Below, piece after piece: positions 8,958-18,908 of a stretch of 64,000 nt of DNA. The position numbers and the translations under genes are program-made. The stretch comes from Polaribacter sp. Hel1_85. Lineage in GTDB: Bacteria > Bacteroidota > Bacteroidia > Flavobacteriales > Flavobacteriaceae. The notes beneath the pieces were generated by a model. That model was given only the letters and a program-made list of their open reading frames with translations. It was not told the DNA's origin and searched no databases. The stretch is taken from contig NZ_JPDS01000002.1 in the NCBI RefSeq assembly GCF_000766795.1, positions 253,001-317,000 of the forward strand, written 5' to 3'. How positions within the stretch are numbered: the stretch's first letter is position 1; each line of letters opens with the position of its first letter.

Positions 8958-10505
8958 ATGAAAAAGTTTACAAACATCAAAAAACAAATTCTAAATTTTA
9001 GTTTTTTCATTATAATATTAGGGCTAAATTATAATGATATAAATGCACAAACTACAATTGAGGTTGGAGAGTTGTATAGTTTTGTTCAACAACCTTCAAG
9101 TACTGTTAATTACCAATTAACTATAGTATCACCAGGAGAAATTACAATCCATATTGACAATTGGAAGTCAACTTACAATTGGGATATAGATTATGATCGA
9201 GTTTACGTTTATAATAGCAATGGTGTTCCTTTAAAAGGAAACTCATTTGCTTCTGAATCAGATCCTTTCCTATTTCACATGATAGAAGCCAGTGAAGGCT
9301 TAATCTTTAATGTTGGTAAAGCTGATACCTATACTATTTCCGTTCACTCTGGTGAAAAATGGGGTTGGGAAACAGCTACCATGCAAGAATATGAAATGAA
9401 GGTTACTGCAATATATTGTGACGATGTATACGAACCTAACGACAATCTTGCTTCGGCTTCAACAATTTCTGTTGGTAGTGCGATTAACGCATTCCAATGG
9501 AGACAAATCAACACTGAGGAAATTCAAGGTGATGAAGACTGGTACAAGGTGTCAATAAATTCACCAGGTATATTAAGAATCGAACTAGTTGACTGGACTG
9601 CCTTATACAATTGGTCTTCAGATTATGACAGGTTATTTGTTTACAATTCAGCGGGAGAATCAATTGGTTTTGCTGGCGGTAACGATTTTTATTCTTGGAT
9701 GATGGGTGGTGGTACAGACACAGATCCAGTAGTCATTGAGATGAATTTATCACATGAAGGAGATTACTATTTACGATTTCATGCGGGATCAACAACAAAC
9801 ACTACACCCTATCATTTTAGTACATCATTTACACCTGCTAACGACATTTATGAGCCCAACGATAATTTTGCAACAGCCAAATTGATTTCTGAAGCAGATG
9901 TATGGTATCAAGCCTACGAATGGCGCTCAGTAGATAACTCTATGAATGTAGCAGACGATGAAGACTATTATTTTTTTAATGCTGCCAGTGCAGGGGAATA
10001 TTCATTAACGTTAGACGGATGGATTCAAATTCTTAATTGGGGAACAAATTATGACAGACTTTTTATTTATGACGAATTTGAAAACCCTGTAGGAGCAAGT
10101 CCATATGCTGCGCTTATCGGAAGTACACCTATTAATATCAATATTCCAACAGCAGGTAAATACTTCTTACGATTACACTGTGGTAATGGATATTCTACTG
10201 AAGGGTACAAATTTAAACTATCAGGATCACTTACTTTAGGCATTGAAGGTTCTTACGAAAACAACCATCTATTAAAGCTATATCCAAACCCTGTTTCAGA
10301 TATTATTACTTTAGATGTTGAACAAGGAAATAGCATGGAATCAGAAGTAACAATTTATAATATAAATGGTCAGTTGATTCGTTCTAAAACACTGAATCAA
10401 AACCAGACTCAGATTAATGTTGCTGATTTAGCCAAAGGAATTTATACTTTAGTACTCGTGTCAGGAGAACGTTTAGGAGTAAAAAAATTTATTATTATGA
10501 AATAA
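8958..10505 (+). CDS. Secreted protein with three PPC-like repeats and a T9SS sorting tail
   Basis: The 515-residue protein starts with a signal peptide (cleaved near INAQ). Three repeats of about 130 residues follow. Repeats 2 and 3 open with a D-x-Y-E-P-N-D signature, all contain a W-x-x-x-x-N-W-x-x-D/N-Y-D-R pattern, and the group resembles bacterial pre-peptidase C-terminal (PPC) domains. The last about 80 residues are a type A T9SS tail (LKLYPNPVSD ... GIYTLVLVSG ... KKFIIMK). It should cross the outer membrane by the T9SS and be anchored or released. No catalytic domain is visible, so it is probably adhesive or carbohydrate/protein-binding. Confidence 0.85.
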   Translation: MKKFTNIKKQILNFSFFIIILGLNYNDINAQTTIEVGELYSFVQQPSSTVNYQLTIVSPGEITIHIDNWKSTYNWDIDYDRVYVYNSNGVPLKGNSFASESDPFLFHMIEASEGLIFNVGKADTYTISVHSGEKWGWETATMQEYEMKVTAIYCDDVYEPNDNLASASTISVGSAINAFQWRQINTEEIQGDEDWYKVSINSPGILRIELVDWTALYNWSSDYDRLFVYNSAGESIGFAGGNDFYSWMMGGGTDTDPVVIEMNLSHEGDYYLRFHAGSTTNTTPYHFSTSFTPANDIYEPNDNFATAKLISEADVWYQAYEWRSVDNSMNVADDEDYYFFNAASAGEYSLTLDGWIQILNWGTNYDRLFIYDEFENPVGASPYAALIGSTPININIPTAGKYFLRLHCGNGYSTEGYKFKLSGSLTLGIEGSYENNHLLKLYPNPVSDIITLDVEQGNSMESEVTIYNINGQLIRSKTLNQNQTQINVADLAKGIYTLVLVSGERLGVKKFIIMK

Positions 10506-10664
10506 ATAAAAAAGCAGTATAGTCTGACTATAATAACTAATCAAATATCTAGTGCTATTAGTCTTTGGTGAAAAACTGTCTAAAAATGCTTATTGATAAG
10601 AAAAATAAACAAAACAGTTTACGTTTTCGAGTACGGGATGTAAAAGCAAAAAACTTAATAAAAC

Positions 10665-10697
10665 AAAAAATGGTTCGTGAAACACGAACCATTTTTT
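10665..10697. terminator. Bidirectional hairpin terminator, probably the original tRNA-fMet terminator
   Basis: A 9-bp stem TGGTTCGTG (10671-10679) and CACGAACCA (10683-10691) with loop AAA is flanked by an A-run and a T-run, so it can work in both directions. The minus-strand reading lies just downstream of the tRNA remnant at 10714-10756, where a terminator of the minus-strand tRNA would be expected. A near-identical hairpin occurs at 22901-22927. Confidence 0.75.
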
Positions 10698-10713
10698 ATA
10701 ATTGGCATAAACC

Positions 10714-10756
10714 TAGTAGTGGGAACTGTACTCGAACCAGCGGCCTTTGGTTATGA
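10714..10756 (-). repeat. Degenerate 3' half of tRNA-fMet; left island boundary (attL-like)
   Basis: This stretch aligns with the antisense of the intact tRNA-fMet at 35768-35811, with about five differences including one gap. It covers the acceptor 3' strand, T arm, variable region and part of the anticodon loop. The 20-base block GGGAACTGTACTCGAACCAG differs from the intact tRNA at one base. No 5' half follows, so it cannot be a working tRNA. It fits the displaced 3' end left when an element integrates into a tRNA gene and supplies a new 3' end. Confidence 0.75.
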
Positions 10757-11152
10757 ATCATGATAATATATTAATTTACTAATTTTTAACCTTAATATTA
10801 TTTAAACCGTGTTCAATTTAAATCAAACTATTATTATAGCCTTTATTTTAAAAGCAATACACATACAAATGTTTAAAATAAGTATGGTGATTTCTTAATC
10901 ACTTTTAAGTAGTAGCTTTCTGAAATCTGCGTTTTTCCTTTTTTTTATTCCAATTTCCCCGACCCATTATCAACACTAAAAATATTTAGCTGCAATGCAT
11001 TAATATAAGTGGTTTAAACTACTGTAATTACAAATTGAAAGTTTTTGATAAATATCAAACCATAAAATTTTCGTTTCCCCACACCTCTTCCATTATATTA
11101 ATAAGTCAAAGCGAAAGATTCTCTTCATGATAAAAGTCATAAAATCAGAACA
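10757..11152. other. Island left flank: no gene seen, holds an Fnr-type site
   Basis: About 400 bp without a supportable reading frame. It contains a perfect Fnr-type palindrome at 11045-11058 (listed separately) and AT-rich sequence that could hold the promoter of the PFOR-Rnf cluster. No other structure was found. Confidence 0.4.
11045..11058. promoter_or_regulatory. Fnr/Crp-type anaerobox upstream of the PFOR-Rnf cluster
   Basis: TTGATAAATATCAA is an exact match to the Fnr consensus TTGAT-N4-ATCAA. It is 517 bp before the PFOR start and 108 bp before a small reading frame at 11153. A class II Fnr arrangement would put the transcription start near 11093, giving a long leader or a short first gene. 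Control by oxygen is an inference; Crp/Fnr-family regulators occur in Bacteroidetes, but their sites are less well known. Confidence 0.55.
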
Positions 11153-11386
11153 TTGACTTATGTACTTTTAGTGTCTATTCATCAGGGTTCTATTGTTCTC
11201 TATTATGAATTAAAATTATTACCTGTAAACAATAATGAAATCAAAGTCGAACAAGCTAGTAAACTTCTTGAATCGACTCAAGGCGAACTATATCGATATC
11301 GTTCCATATTTCATTATTTGCAAGGGTATCTCTTGAAAAGTGGAGTTAAGTTCGTTGAAGAAGATTCTATGGAGGCATTATTATAA
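11153..11386 (+). CDS. Small unrecognised reading frame upstream of PFOR
   Basis: A 77-residue frame (start MTYVLLVSIHQGSIVLYYEL, end EDSMEALL). The second half looks like a soluble amphipathic helix pair with charged residues, so it may be a real peptide or the tail of a lost gene. I recognise no family. It ends 175 bp before the PFOR start, with no clear gene between. It could be a leader peptide of the cluster or chance coding in the island flank. Confidence 0.3.
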   Translation: MTYVLLVSIHQGSIVLYYELKLLPVNNNEIKVEQASKLLESTQGELYRYRSIFHYLQGYLLKSGVKFVEEDSMEALL

Positions 11387-11561
11387 ATAATGTCGTGCTA
11401 TTGACAATTAGTTCATTAACGTTGATTTGAGTGATATAAAATTATAGTACGAATTTAAATGAAATGGAAAACTATATTGATTTAGCAGAATAGGCGAAAC
11501 AATTGGTTAATTAAATAAGACTAAAGTAACTAAAAGAAAACTTATCAAATAGAGCATAATT

Positions 11562-14500
11562 ATGAGCAAATCATTTTTAGAAAAAATCGGCATTTCCAAG
11601 AATGCAAAAGGAATCAAAAACAAATACAAATACCCGGGTAAGCCTGTAGCTATGGATGGAAATACGGCAGCAATCATGTGTGAACGTGAATCTACAGATG
11701 CTGCTGGAGCGTATCCCATCACTCCATCAACCCAAATGGGTGAGTATTGGGCAGATGCTGCTGCCAAAGGGCATCTAAATATTTCTGATAGACCTTTAAT
11801 ATTCATTGAACCAGAAGGTGAACATGCTGCTGCTGCTGTAACTGCTGGCTTATCGATGACTGGTTTACGTACATCTAACTTTTCGTCTGGTCAGGGAATT
11901 GCTTACATGCACGAATCACTCTATGCCGCTGTAGGAAAACGTCTTACTTATGTGTTGAATGTTGGCGCCCGTGCAATGACTAAATCTACCTTAAACGTAC
12001 ACGCAGGGCACGATGATTATCATGCTGTAGATGATACAGGTTTTTTCCAAATGTTTGCAAAAAAAGCACAAGATGTAGCCGATCTTAATATTATCTCACA
12101 CCGTATTGCGGAATTAGCACTTACTCCGGGTATTATTGCTCAGGATGGTTTTTTAACTACACACTTAATCGAATCGTTTCTTTTACCAGAACGTGAATTG
12201 ATTAAAGAATATCTAGGCAGACCTGATGATATAATCAATACACCAACACCCTCTCAGCGAATTATTTATGGCGAAACACGTCGTCGTATTCCAGAACTAT
12301 GGGATGTAGACAATCCTGTTATGGCAGGTATTGTACAAAACCAAGATTCTTATATGCAGAGTGTTGCTGCACAACGTCCATTTTTCTTTGATCATATTAA
12401 GGAGTTAGCAGACAAAGCATTTAAAGAATATGAACAACTAACAGGTAGACTCTACGAACGGGTGATGACTTATAAAGCAGAAGATGCTGATTATCTTATT
12501 TTAGGTCAAGGTAGTATAGTGCCCAGTGCAGAAGTTGTTGTGGATTACATCAGAGAAACACGTGGAATAAAAGTAGGGGTTGTCAACCTTGTTATGTTTA
12601 GACCATTTCCAGCTGATATGCTTGCAAAAATATTAAAAGGTAAAAAAGCTGTCACTATATTGGAACGACTAGATCAACCATTAGCCGTAGATTCACCAAT
12701 TACTCGTGAAGTTCGTGCTGTTTTGAACAAGTGTGTTGAAAATGGTATGGATAAAAAACAGAAACCTTATCCTGAATTAACTTCTTATTCCATATCCGAA
12801 ATGCCTGCAGTTTACTCTGGGTCATTTGGTATGGGAAGTAGAGATTTACAACCAGAAGGAATCATTGGAACAATAGAAAATATGCTACCCGATGGAAAAC
12901 ATAAAAAAATGTTTTATCTGTCTATAGATTTTATTCATGAAATTCCATACTCACCAAAACAAAAGGCATACCAAGAAACTATTGTGGAATCCTATCCAAA
13001 AGTTAAAGAATTAGCCGTTCATGGGTCAGAGAACCCAAACCTAATGCCAAAGGATGCTATAACTGTACGTTTCCACTCTATCGGTGGCTGGGGTGCAATT
13101 ACTACTGGTAAAAACATGGCGATGACCTTATATGAATTATTAGGGTACAATATTAAGGCTAATCCAAAATATGGTTCGGAGAAAAAAGGACAACCGACCA
13201 CTTACTATCTAGCAGCTTCTTCGGAACCTATTAGAATAAACTGTGAATATTTCTTTGTAGATGTTGTTTTATCTCCAGACCCTAATGTTTTTAAACATAC
13301 CAACGCACTAGCGGGACTTAAAAAAGGAGGTAATTTTATTATTCAAAGTGAAAGAGCAACAGCTGAGGAAGTGTGGGCTGATATTCCAGAGCATTATCAA
13401 AAGATAATTATCGATAAAGAAATCCATGTGTATTATATAGATGGATTTAAAATTGCACGTGAAGAAGCCACCGATCCAGAATTGCAATTACGTATGCAAG
13501 GAATTGCCTTCCAAGGCGCGTTTTTCTCTGCTTCTCCTTTAATGGAAAAATCCGGATTTTCGGACGAACAATTATTGAAAGCCATTGAAGACCAATTACA
13601 GGATAAATTTGGATCTAAAGGGCAACGTGTAGTAGATGATAATATGCGTGTCGTAAAACGTGGTTTTGATGAAGTACATGAGATAACTAATAAAGTATTG
13701 AGTAATGGAAAAGATGCCAAAACTACTGGTAATGCTTTCGCAATTATGCCACCTATACCAAAAATGATGAAAAATATTCCTCAAAGCGAGTCACAATTAA
13801 GTGATATTCACCGCTTCTGGGAACAAACAGGTAATTTTTATTTACGCGGTATGGGTAATGATAATCTTACAGACCCATTTATAGGACTAAGTGTAATGCC
13901 AGCAGTTACGTCAGTTTTCCGTAATATGACGGGTATACGATTTGAACATCCTGAATGGATTCCTAACAATTGTACGGCTTGTGGAGACTGCTATACGGTT
14001 TGTCCAGACACGGCTATACCAGGACTTGTAAGTGAGGTATCTGATGTTTTTGATACCATTGTGAAACGTGTGAAAAAGAATCACGGAAAACTAGAGCACT
14101 TACCTAAAGCTGTTCGCAAGTTAGAAGGTAATGTTAGAAAACTATTTTCTACCTCAAAAGATGAAGCAACTGTCAATGATTGTATTACTAATGCTATCGA
14201 AATGACTATTGACGCTTCTGATAATGGAATTGGTAAAGAATTAGCCAAAGAATTTGGTTGGTTTAAAGAGGAATTAGGAGAATTCAACTTCGCCCTAACA
14301 AGGCCATATTTTGATTTACATGAGAAAAAAGAAGAAAATAGTGGTGGTTTATTTAGTATAACCATCAATCCAAATACATGTAAAGGGTGTATGGAATGTG
14401 TTAAAGTCTGTAATGATAATGCCTTGATTAAGATACCACAAACCGAAGGTTCAGTTGTAAAACTTAATAAAGAATGGGATCTATGGATGGACTTACCTAG

Positions 14501-16532
14501 TACTAAACCAAAATTCAATCGTATAGACAATCTTGAAGAGAAGATTGGTCCATTAGAGACCATTCTATTAAATAAAGAAGCATATCTAAACTTTGCCAGT
14601 GGTGATGGTGCTTGCTTGGGCTGTTCTGAAAAGTCAGTGGTACATATATTTACTGCTACTGTTGAGTCACTTATGCAGCCACGTATTGAAAAACATATGG
14701 CATATATTGATGGGTTGACAGCTAAATTAGAGAAACACATCCAAGTTAAGTTAATGAATAGTTTGGATTTGACTGATTCGGAGATAATGACGAAGATTGT
14801 CAAAGAAATGCAAAACTCAGATTTAACCATGGCAGAAATTACCCGAAGGTTAGAATCTGAACATGATAGTGAACCAATTGACCAAGAGTGGTTGCGCAAT
14901 GTAACACAACTTCTAGCACAATTGAAGAAATTAAAATGGAAATATACCAATGGTACAACCGGTAAAGGTCGTTCCAATATGGGGATGCTTAACTCTACCG
15001 GATGTACTTCCGTGTGGGGAAGCTCATGGCCATTCAATCCGTATCCATTCCCTTGGGCCAACCACTTATTCCAAGATTCAACATCTATGGCAATGGGAGT
15101 TTTTGAAGGGCATATGGCAAAAATGGCGGACGGCTTTAAAGCTATTCGTAAGGCAGAATTGGAGCTTGCAGGAAAATACAATGCAGAAGAACATGATGAC
15201 TTCTTTACTTACTTTAAGTGGGAACAGTTTACCGATGAAGAATGGTTGCTTTGCCCACCTGTCGTGGCACTTGGTGGTGATGGCGCTATGTATGATATTG
15301 GTTTCCAAAACCTATCCAGAATGATGGCTTCAGGAAAACCAATTAAAGTAATCGTAGTAGATACGCAAGTATATTCTAATACAGGAGGACAAGCTTGTAC
15401 TTCTGGATTCATTGGACAGATTTCTGATATGGCGCAATATGGTAAAGTAGCTAAAGGAAAAACGGAACCTAGAAAAGAGATTGGTCTTATTGCTATGGCG
15501 CACAGAAACACTTACGTGATGCAAGGGACGCTAGCTAATACAGGTCATATGATTGAAGGTTTTATTGATGGTTTAATGACCAAACGACCTGCATTATTCA
15601 ATCTATACACTACTTGCCAACCAGAGCATGGTGTTGCAGATGATTTAGGTTCACACCAAGCAAAACTTGCTGTAGAATCTAGAGCATATCCAATATTTAA
15701 ATACAATCCAGACAACGGTATCAAAACTCGAGAAGGTCTCGATTTATCTGGTAATCCATCTATCGAAGAAACATGGCCTACATACAACCTAAAATATCAG
15801 GAATATGGCCAAGACCTTACCATGAAATTACCAATGACTTTTGCTGACTTTGCATTAACAGAAGCTCGATTTAGAAAACACTTTAGAAAAGTTCCTCGTA
15901 GTGCTTGGAATGATAATATGGTGTTATTAGCAGACTTTTTACTATTAGAAGAAAGCGAACAAGAAGGCAAATTCCCATATATATGGGCAGTAGATAGAGA
16001 ACAAAAACTTAATCGAGTATTGGTAGCTAAACCAATCGTTGAGTCTTGTGAAGAAAGAAGAGACTTCTGGTTAATGTTACGTGATCTTGCTGGAGTAGAA
16101 ATAGAGAAACCACAGGAAGAAAATCTGGAAGAAAAAATAAGAAGTGAAGTTGTAGGTAATATTGCGCAAGGCCTTATGCAGCTTGCTGGCGGTAACGGAG
16201 ATAACATTGTACAAATGGCAATGAATAAAGCTCCTGCGACCGATGTAGATGTATTAGTCGAAGAGCAGCCATCGAATGGAGAATATTTAGCTCCTTGGTT
16301 AGAAACTGAAGAATGTACATCATGTGATGAGTGTACTAAAATCAATTCTAATATTTTTGAATACAATGGAGATAGCAAGGCCTTTATAAAAAATCCTAAA
16401 GGTGGCCCTTATCAAGACTTAGTCAAAGCGGCAGAAAAATGTACAGCAGGTGTAATTCATCCAGGATTGCCAGCAGATAGGTCTGCCAAGGATATAGAAA
16501 AATGGATAGCCCGAGGTGAAAAATTCAACTAA
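11562..16532 (+). CDS. nifJ: Oversized pyruvate:ferredoxin (2-oxoacid) oxidoreductase
   Basis: This enzyme oxidatively decarboxylates pyruvate (or runs in reverse) with CoA, thiamine diphosphate and ferredoxin. Domain order: pyrimidine-binding domain (about 30-260, YPITPSTQMGEYWADAA), domain II (about 310-420), gamma domain (about 505-690, HSIGGWGAITTGKNMA), two 4Fe-4S motifs (CTACGDCYTVCP near 804 and CKGCMECVKVC near 939), and the TPP domain (GDGACLGCSEKS near 1014, GGDGAMYDIGF near 1238, NTGGQACTSGF). A third single-cluster ferredoxin-like tail (CTSCDEC near 1584, Cys near 1626) ends the protein. At 1656 residues it is about 450 longer than classical PFOR; extra sequence lies between the two 4Fe-4S motifs, within the TPP part and at the C terminus. 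It is 5 bp from rnfC. The substrate is inferred; another 2-oxoacid is possible. Confidence 0.93.
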   Translation: MSKSFLEKIGISKNAKGIKNKYKYPGKPVAMDGNTAAIMCERESTDAAGAYPITPSTQMGEYWADAAAKGHLNISDRPLIFIEPEGEHAAAAVTAGLSMTGLRTSNFSSGQGIAYMHESLYAAVGKRLTYVLNVGARAMTKSTLNVHAGHDDYHAVDDTGFFQMFAKKAQDVADLNIISHRIAELALTPGIIAQDGFLTTHLIESFLLPERELIKEYLGRPDDIINTPTPSQRIIYGETRRRIPELWDVDNPVMAGIVQNQDSYMQSVAAQRPFFFDHIKELADKAFKEYEQLTGRLYERVMTYKAEDADYLILGQGSIVPSAEVVVDYIRETRGIKVGVVNLVMFRPFPADMLAKILKGKKAVTILERLDQPLAVDSPITREVRAVLNKCVENGMDKKQKPYPELTSYSISEMPAVYSGSFGMGSRDLQPEGIIGTIENMLPDGKHKKMFYLSIDFIHEIPYSPKQKAYQETIVESYPKVKELAVHGSENPNLMPKDAITVRFHSIGGWGAITTGKNMAMTLYELLGYNIKANPKYGSEKKGQPTTYYLAASSEPIRINCEYFFVDVVLSPDPNVFKHTNALAGLKKGGNFIIQSERATAEEVWADIPEHYQKIIIDKEIHVYYIDGFKIAREEATDPELQLRMQGIAFQGAFFSASPLMEKSGFSDEQLLKAIEDQLQDKFGSKGQRVVDDNMRVVKRGFDEVHEITNKVLSNGKDAKTTGNAFAIMPPIPKMMKNIPQSESQLSDIHRFWEQTGNFYLRGMGNDNLTDPFIGLSVMPAVTSVFRNMTGIRFEHPEWIPNNCTACGDCYTVCPDTAIPGLVSEVSDVFDTIVKRVKKNHGKLEHLPKAVRKLEGNVRKLFSTSKDEATVNDCITNAIEMTIDASDNGIGKELAKEFGWFKEELGEFNFALTRPYFDLHEKKEENSGGLFSITINPNTCKGCMECVKVCNDNALIKIPQTEGSVVKLNKEWDLWMDLPSTKPKFNRIDNLEEKIGPLETILLNKEAYLNFASGDGACLGCSEKSVVHIFTATVESLMQPRIEKHMAYIDGLTAKLEKHIQVKLMNSLDLTDSEIMTKIVKEMQNSDLTMAEITRRLESEHDSEPIDQEWLRNVTQLLAQLKKLKWKYTNGTTGKGRSNMGMLNSTGCTSVWGSSWPFNPYPFPWANHLFQDSTSMAMGVFEGHMAKMADGFKAIRKAELELAGKYNAEEHDDFFTYFKWEQFTDEEWLLCPPVVALGGDGAMYDIGFQNLSRMMASGKPIKVIVVDTQVYSNTGGQACTSGFIGQISDMAQYGKVAKGKTEPRKEIGLIAMAHRNTYVMQGTLANTGHMIEGFIDGLMTKRPALFNLYTTCQPEHGVADDLGSHQAKLAVESRAYPIFKYNPDNGIKTREGLDLSGNPSIEETWPTYNLKYQEYGQDLTMKLPMTFADFALTEARFRKHFRKVPRSAWNDNMVLLADFLLLEESEQEGKFPYIWAVDREQKLNRVLVAKPIVESCEERRDFWLMLRDLAGVEIEKPQEENLEEKIRSEVVGNIAQGLMQLAGGNGDNIVQMAMNKAPATDVDVLVEEQPSNGEYLAPWLETEECTSCDECTKINSNIFEYNGDSKAFIKNPKGGPYQDLVKAAEKCTAGVIHPGLPADRSAKDIEKWIARGEKFN

Positions 16533-16537
16533 GGAAT

Positions 16538-17896
16538 ATGGGTCTATTCAATTTTTATAAGAATACGTTTAAACACGGTATTCACCCTCCAGAAAGCAAA
16601 GGAGAAACCAATGATCTTCCGATCAAGCAATTTCCCTTTGCTCCTGTAATCATTTTGCCTTTGGCCCAACATATTGGTGCTCCGTCACAAATTGTTGTTC
16701 GCGAAGGTCAGGAAGTGCATCGAGGTGAATTATTAGCCAAGGCTGTGGGTTACGTTTCCGTTCCATTACACGCTCCAGTTTCTGGTATTATTCAAAAGAT
16801 AGCAAATGTCCCGACAATTTCTGGGAAAATGTCCCTTGGGATTTATCTCAAAACATTTCCATCTTCTACGCAAGAAGTACTAGAAGGAAAACCGATTGAT
16901 CCTGATACAGCTACTGCAGAAAAAATTTTGCAAGCAATTCAGGATGCAGGAATTGTTGGTCTAGGAGGAGCGGCCTTTCCAACCCATGTAAAATTGAAAG
17001 TACCTGAAGGAAAAAAATGCGAAACTCTACTTATCAACGGAGTAGAATGTGAACCCTATTTAACGACGGATCACCGCGTTATGCTAGAACAGGAAAACGA
17101 CATTTTTACTGGAATTAAATATTTACTAAAGGCTACAGGAGCTAAAAAAGCCATTATTGGTATTGAAGCCAATAAGCAAGATGCAGCTGATCACTTAGCA
17201 AAACATATTCCTAAAGAATTACCTGTTTCTATAAAAGTACTTCCAGTGAAGTACCCGCAAGGGGCAGAGAAAATGTTGGTCACCTCCATCTTAAATAAGG
17301 AAGTTCCCTCAAAAGGATTACCTATAGACGTTGGTGCAGTGGTAATAAATGTTGCTACAACTGCAGAGATTGGGCGATTACTGCCTCATGGACGTGGTAT
17401 TCAGGAACGTGTTATCACCATTACTGGTCACGGAGTTAAAAAGAAAGGAAACTACCTAATTCCAGTAGGCACACCATTACGTTTCGTTTTAGATTATGTA
17501 GGTGTGGAAGAAGAAATTAGCGAAGTTTATATGGGTGGGCCAATGATGGGAGTAGCGGTTTCAAACCTCGATATTTCTATCGTAAAAGGAACTTCAGGTA
17601 TTTTGGTGTTTACAGGAGAAGATGTGGGCAAGTCGTCCCAAATATATCCTTGTATTAAATGCGGTGCCTGTTTAGATGCCTGTCCTATTATGTTAAATCC
17701 ATCCAAACTGGGTATCCTAGCAAAATTTGAAGCTTATGACGAAATGGCTTCAGATAATAATTTAATGGACTGTTTTGAATGCGGATCATGTACTTATGTA
17801 TGCCCATCCCATATCCCTTTGGTTCAGTATTTCCGCTTGGCTAAACGAGTTGTTAGAAAACGGGAAGCAGAAAAAAAAGAAAAAATAAATGATTAA
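16538..17896 (+). CDS. rnfC: Rnf complex subunit RnfC
   Basis: The 452-residue protein is the NADH/FMN-binding peripheral subunit of the Rnf complex, which couples ferredoxin:NAD+ electron transfer to Na+ or H+ movement. An N-terminal barrel-sandwich region is followed by GLGGAAFPTHVKL (Rossmann-like binding site, about residue 147). An SLBB-type region (VPVGTPLRFVLDYVG) comes next, then two 4Fe-4S motifs near the end (CIKCGACLDACP and CFECGSCTYVCP). Its stop overlaps the rnfD start. Length and layout are normal. Confidence 0.95.
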   Translation: MGLFNFYKNTFKHGIHPPESKGETNDLPIKQFPFAPVIILPLAQHIGAPSQIVVREGQEVHRGELLAKAVGYVSVPLHAPVSGIIQKIANVPTISGKMSLGIYLKTFPSSTQEVLEGKPIDPDTATAEKILQAIQDAGIVGLGGAAFPTHVKLKVPEGKKCETLLINGVECEPYLTTDHRVMLEQENDIFTGIKYLLKATGAKKAIIGIEANKQDAADHLAKHIPKELPVSIKVLPVKYPQGAEKMLVTSILNKEVPSKGLPIDVGAVVINVATTAEIGRLLPHGRGIQERVITITGHGVKKKGNYLIPVGTPLRFVLDYVGVEEEISEVYMGGPMMGVAVSNLDISIVKGTSGILVFTGEDVGKSSQIYPCIKCGACLDACPIMLNPSKLGILAKFEAYDEMASDNNLMDCFECGSCTYVCPSHIPLVQYFRLAKRVVRKREAEKKEKIND

Positions 17897-18908
17897 AAAG
17901 ACATTAAATATAAGCTCATCGCCACACATTTATAAAAGGCGAAGTACCGGTGACATTATGAGAAATGTTGTATGGGCATTGTTGCCTGTTGTATTTTTCT
18001 CTGTTTATTCTTTTGGATTAAATGCCTTACTAGTTATTGCTACAGCAACACTTGCCAGTGTATTGACGGAGCATTTTTTATGTAAACTTTCTAAAAAAGA
18101 ATCCACAGTACATGATTACTCTGCTGTAATTACAGGGTTATTATTAGGGCTTACTTTACCCCCAAGCTTTCCTTTATGGATGGCTTTTGTTGGCGGTGTA
18201 ATAAGTATTGCGCTTGGTAAATATATTTTTGGTGGACTAGGCTATAACGTATTCAACCCAGCACTTGTGGCTCGCGCTGTTTTACAAGCTGCCTTCCCAG
18301 TAGCAATTACTACCTGGCATCCAGCTTTTTTACCAAATAGATTTTCTACTATTGCTGAGTCAATCTTTACATGGCCTTTTATGCAGCCACAATTTGATGC
18401 CATTTCAGGAGCAACTCCCTTAACGTCTTTTAAATTTGATGGCATTGTATCACCAACTATAGAATTAGCTTTTGGTCTAACTAGCGGTTCCGCTGGTGAA
18501 ACTTGTGCTGTAATTATTGCTTTGGGTGGTATTTATTTAATAGCCCGAAATATGATGAGTTGGAGAACTCCATTGGCGGTACTATTAAGCGCATTTATAT
18601 TAAGTGGAATCCTTTATTTAAGCAATAGTGAAATATATCCTTCTCCATTCTTTATGTTATTTTCTGGTGGACTAATGCTTGGTGCCGTATTTATGGCTAC
18701 AGACATGGTAGCCTCACCACTTACGCCATTAGGCTTATGGATTTATGGAGGTATTATCGGCATCTTAACTATTGTGATTAGAATATGGAGTGGTTTACCT
18801 GAAGGAGTTATGTATTCTATTTTATTAGCCAATGCTATTTCTCCCCATATTGATAATCTTGTTAAAAACAGGGTTTATGGAACAATTAAAAAATTAAATG
18901 CTACATGA
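17889..18908 (+). CDS. rnfD: Rnf complex membrane subunit RnfD
   Basis: The 339-residue membrane protein has about nine hydrophobic helices. It carries the SGATPLTSFK motif at about residue 176, whose threonine is the covalent FMN attachment site in RnfD/NqrB. Attachment needs the flavin transferase ApbE, which is not in the window and must come from elsewhere. The ATG overlaps the rnfC stop by 8 bp and its own stop overlaps the rnfG start, showing tight translational coupling. Confidence 0.95.
   Translation: MIKKTLNISSSPHIYKRRSTGDIMRNVVWALLPVVFFSVYSFGLNALLVIATATLASVLTEHFLCKLSKKESTVHDYSAVITGLLLGLTLPPSFPLWMAFVGGVISIALGKYIFGGLGYNVFNPALVARAVLQAAFPVAITTWHPAFLPNRFSTIAESIFTWPFMQPQFDAISGATPLTSFKFDGIVSPTIELAFGLTSGSAGETCAVIIALGGIYLIARNMMSWRTPLAVLLSAFILSGILYLSNSEIYPSPFFMLFSGGLMLGAVFMATDMVASPLTPLGLWIYGGIIGILTIVIRIWSGLPEGVMYSILLANAISPHIDNLVKNRVYGTIKKLNAT

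Noticed and set aside
10565..10756. 63-residue open frame on the plus strand
   Set aside because: It reads straight through the terminator hairpin and the tRNA antisense remnant; composition and position show it is not a gene.
14081..15181. 366-residue minus-strand open frame
   Set aside because: It lies wholly inside the PFOR gene and its translation has no recognisable domain; it is a shadow of the real frame.
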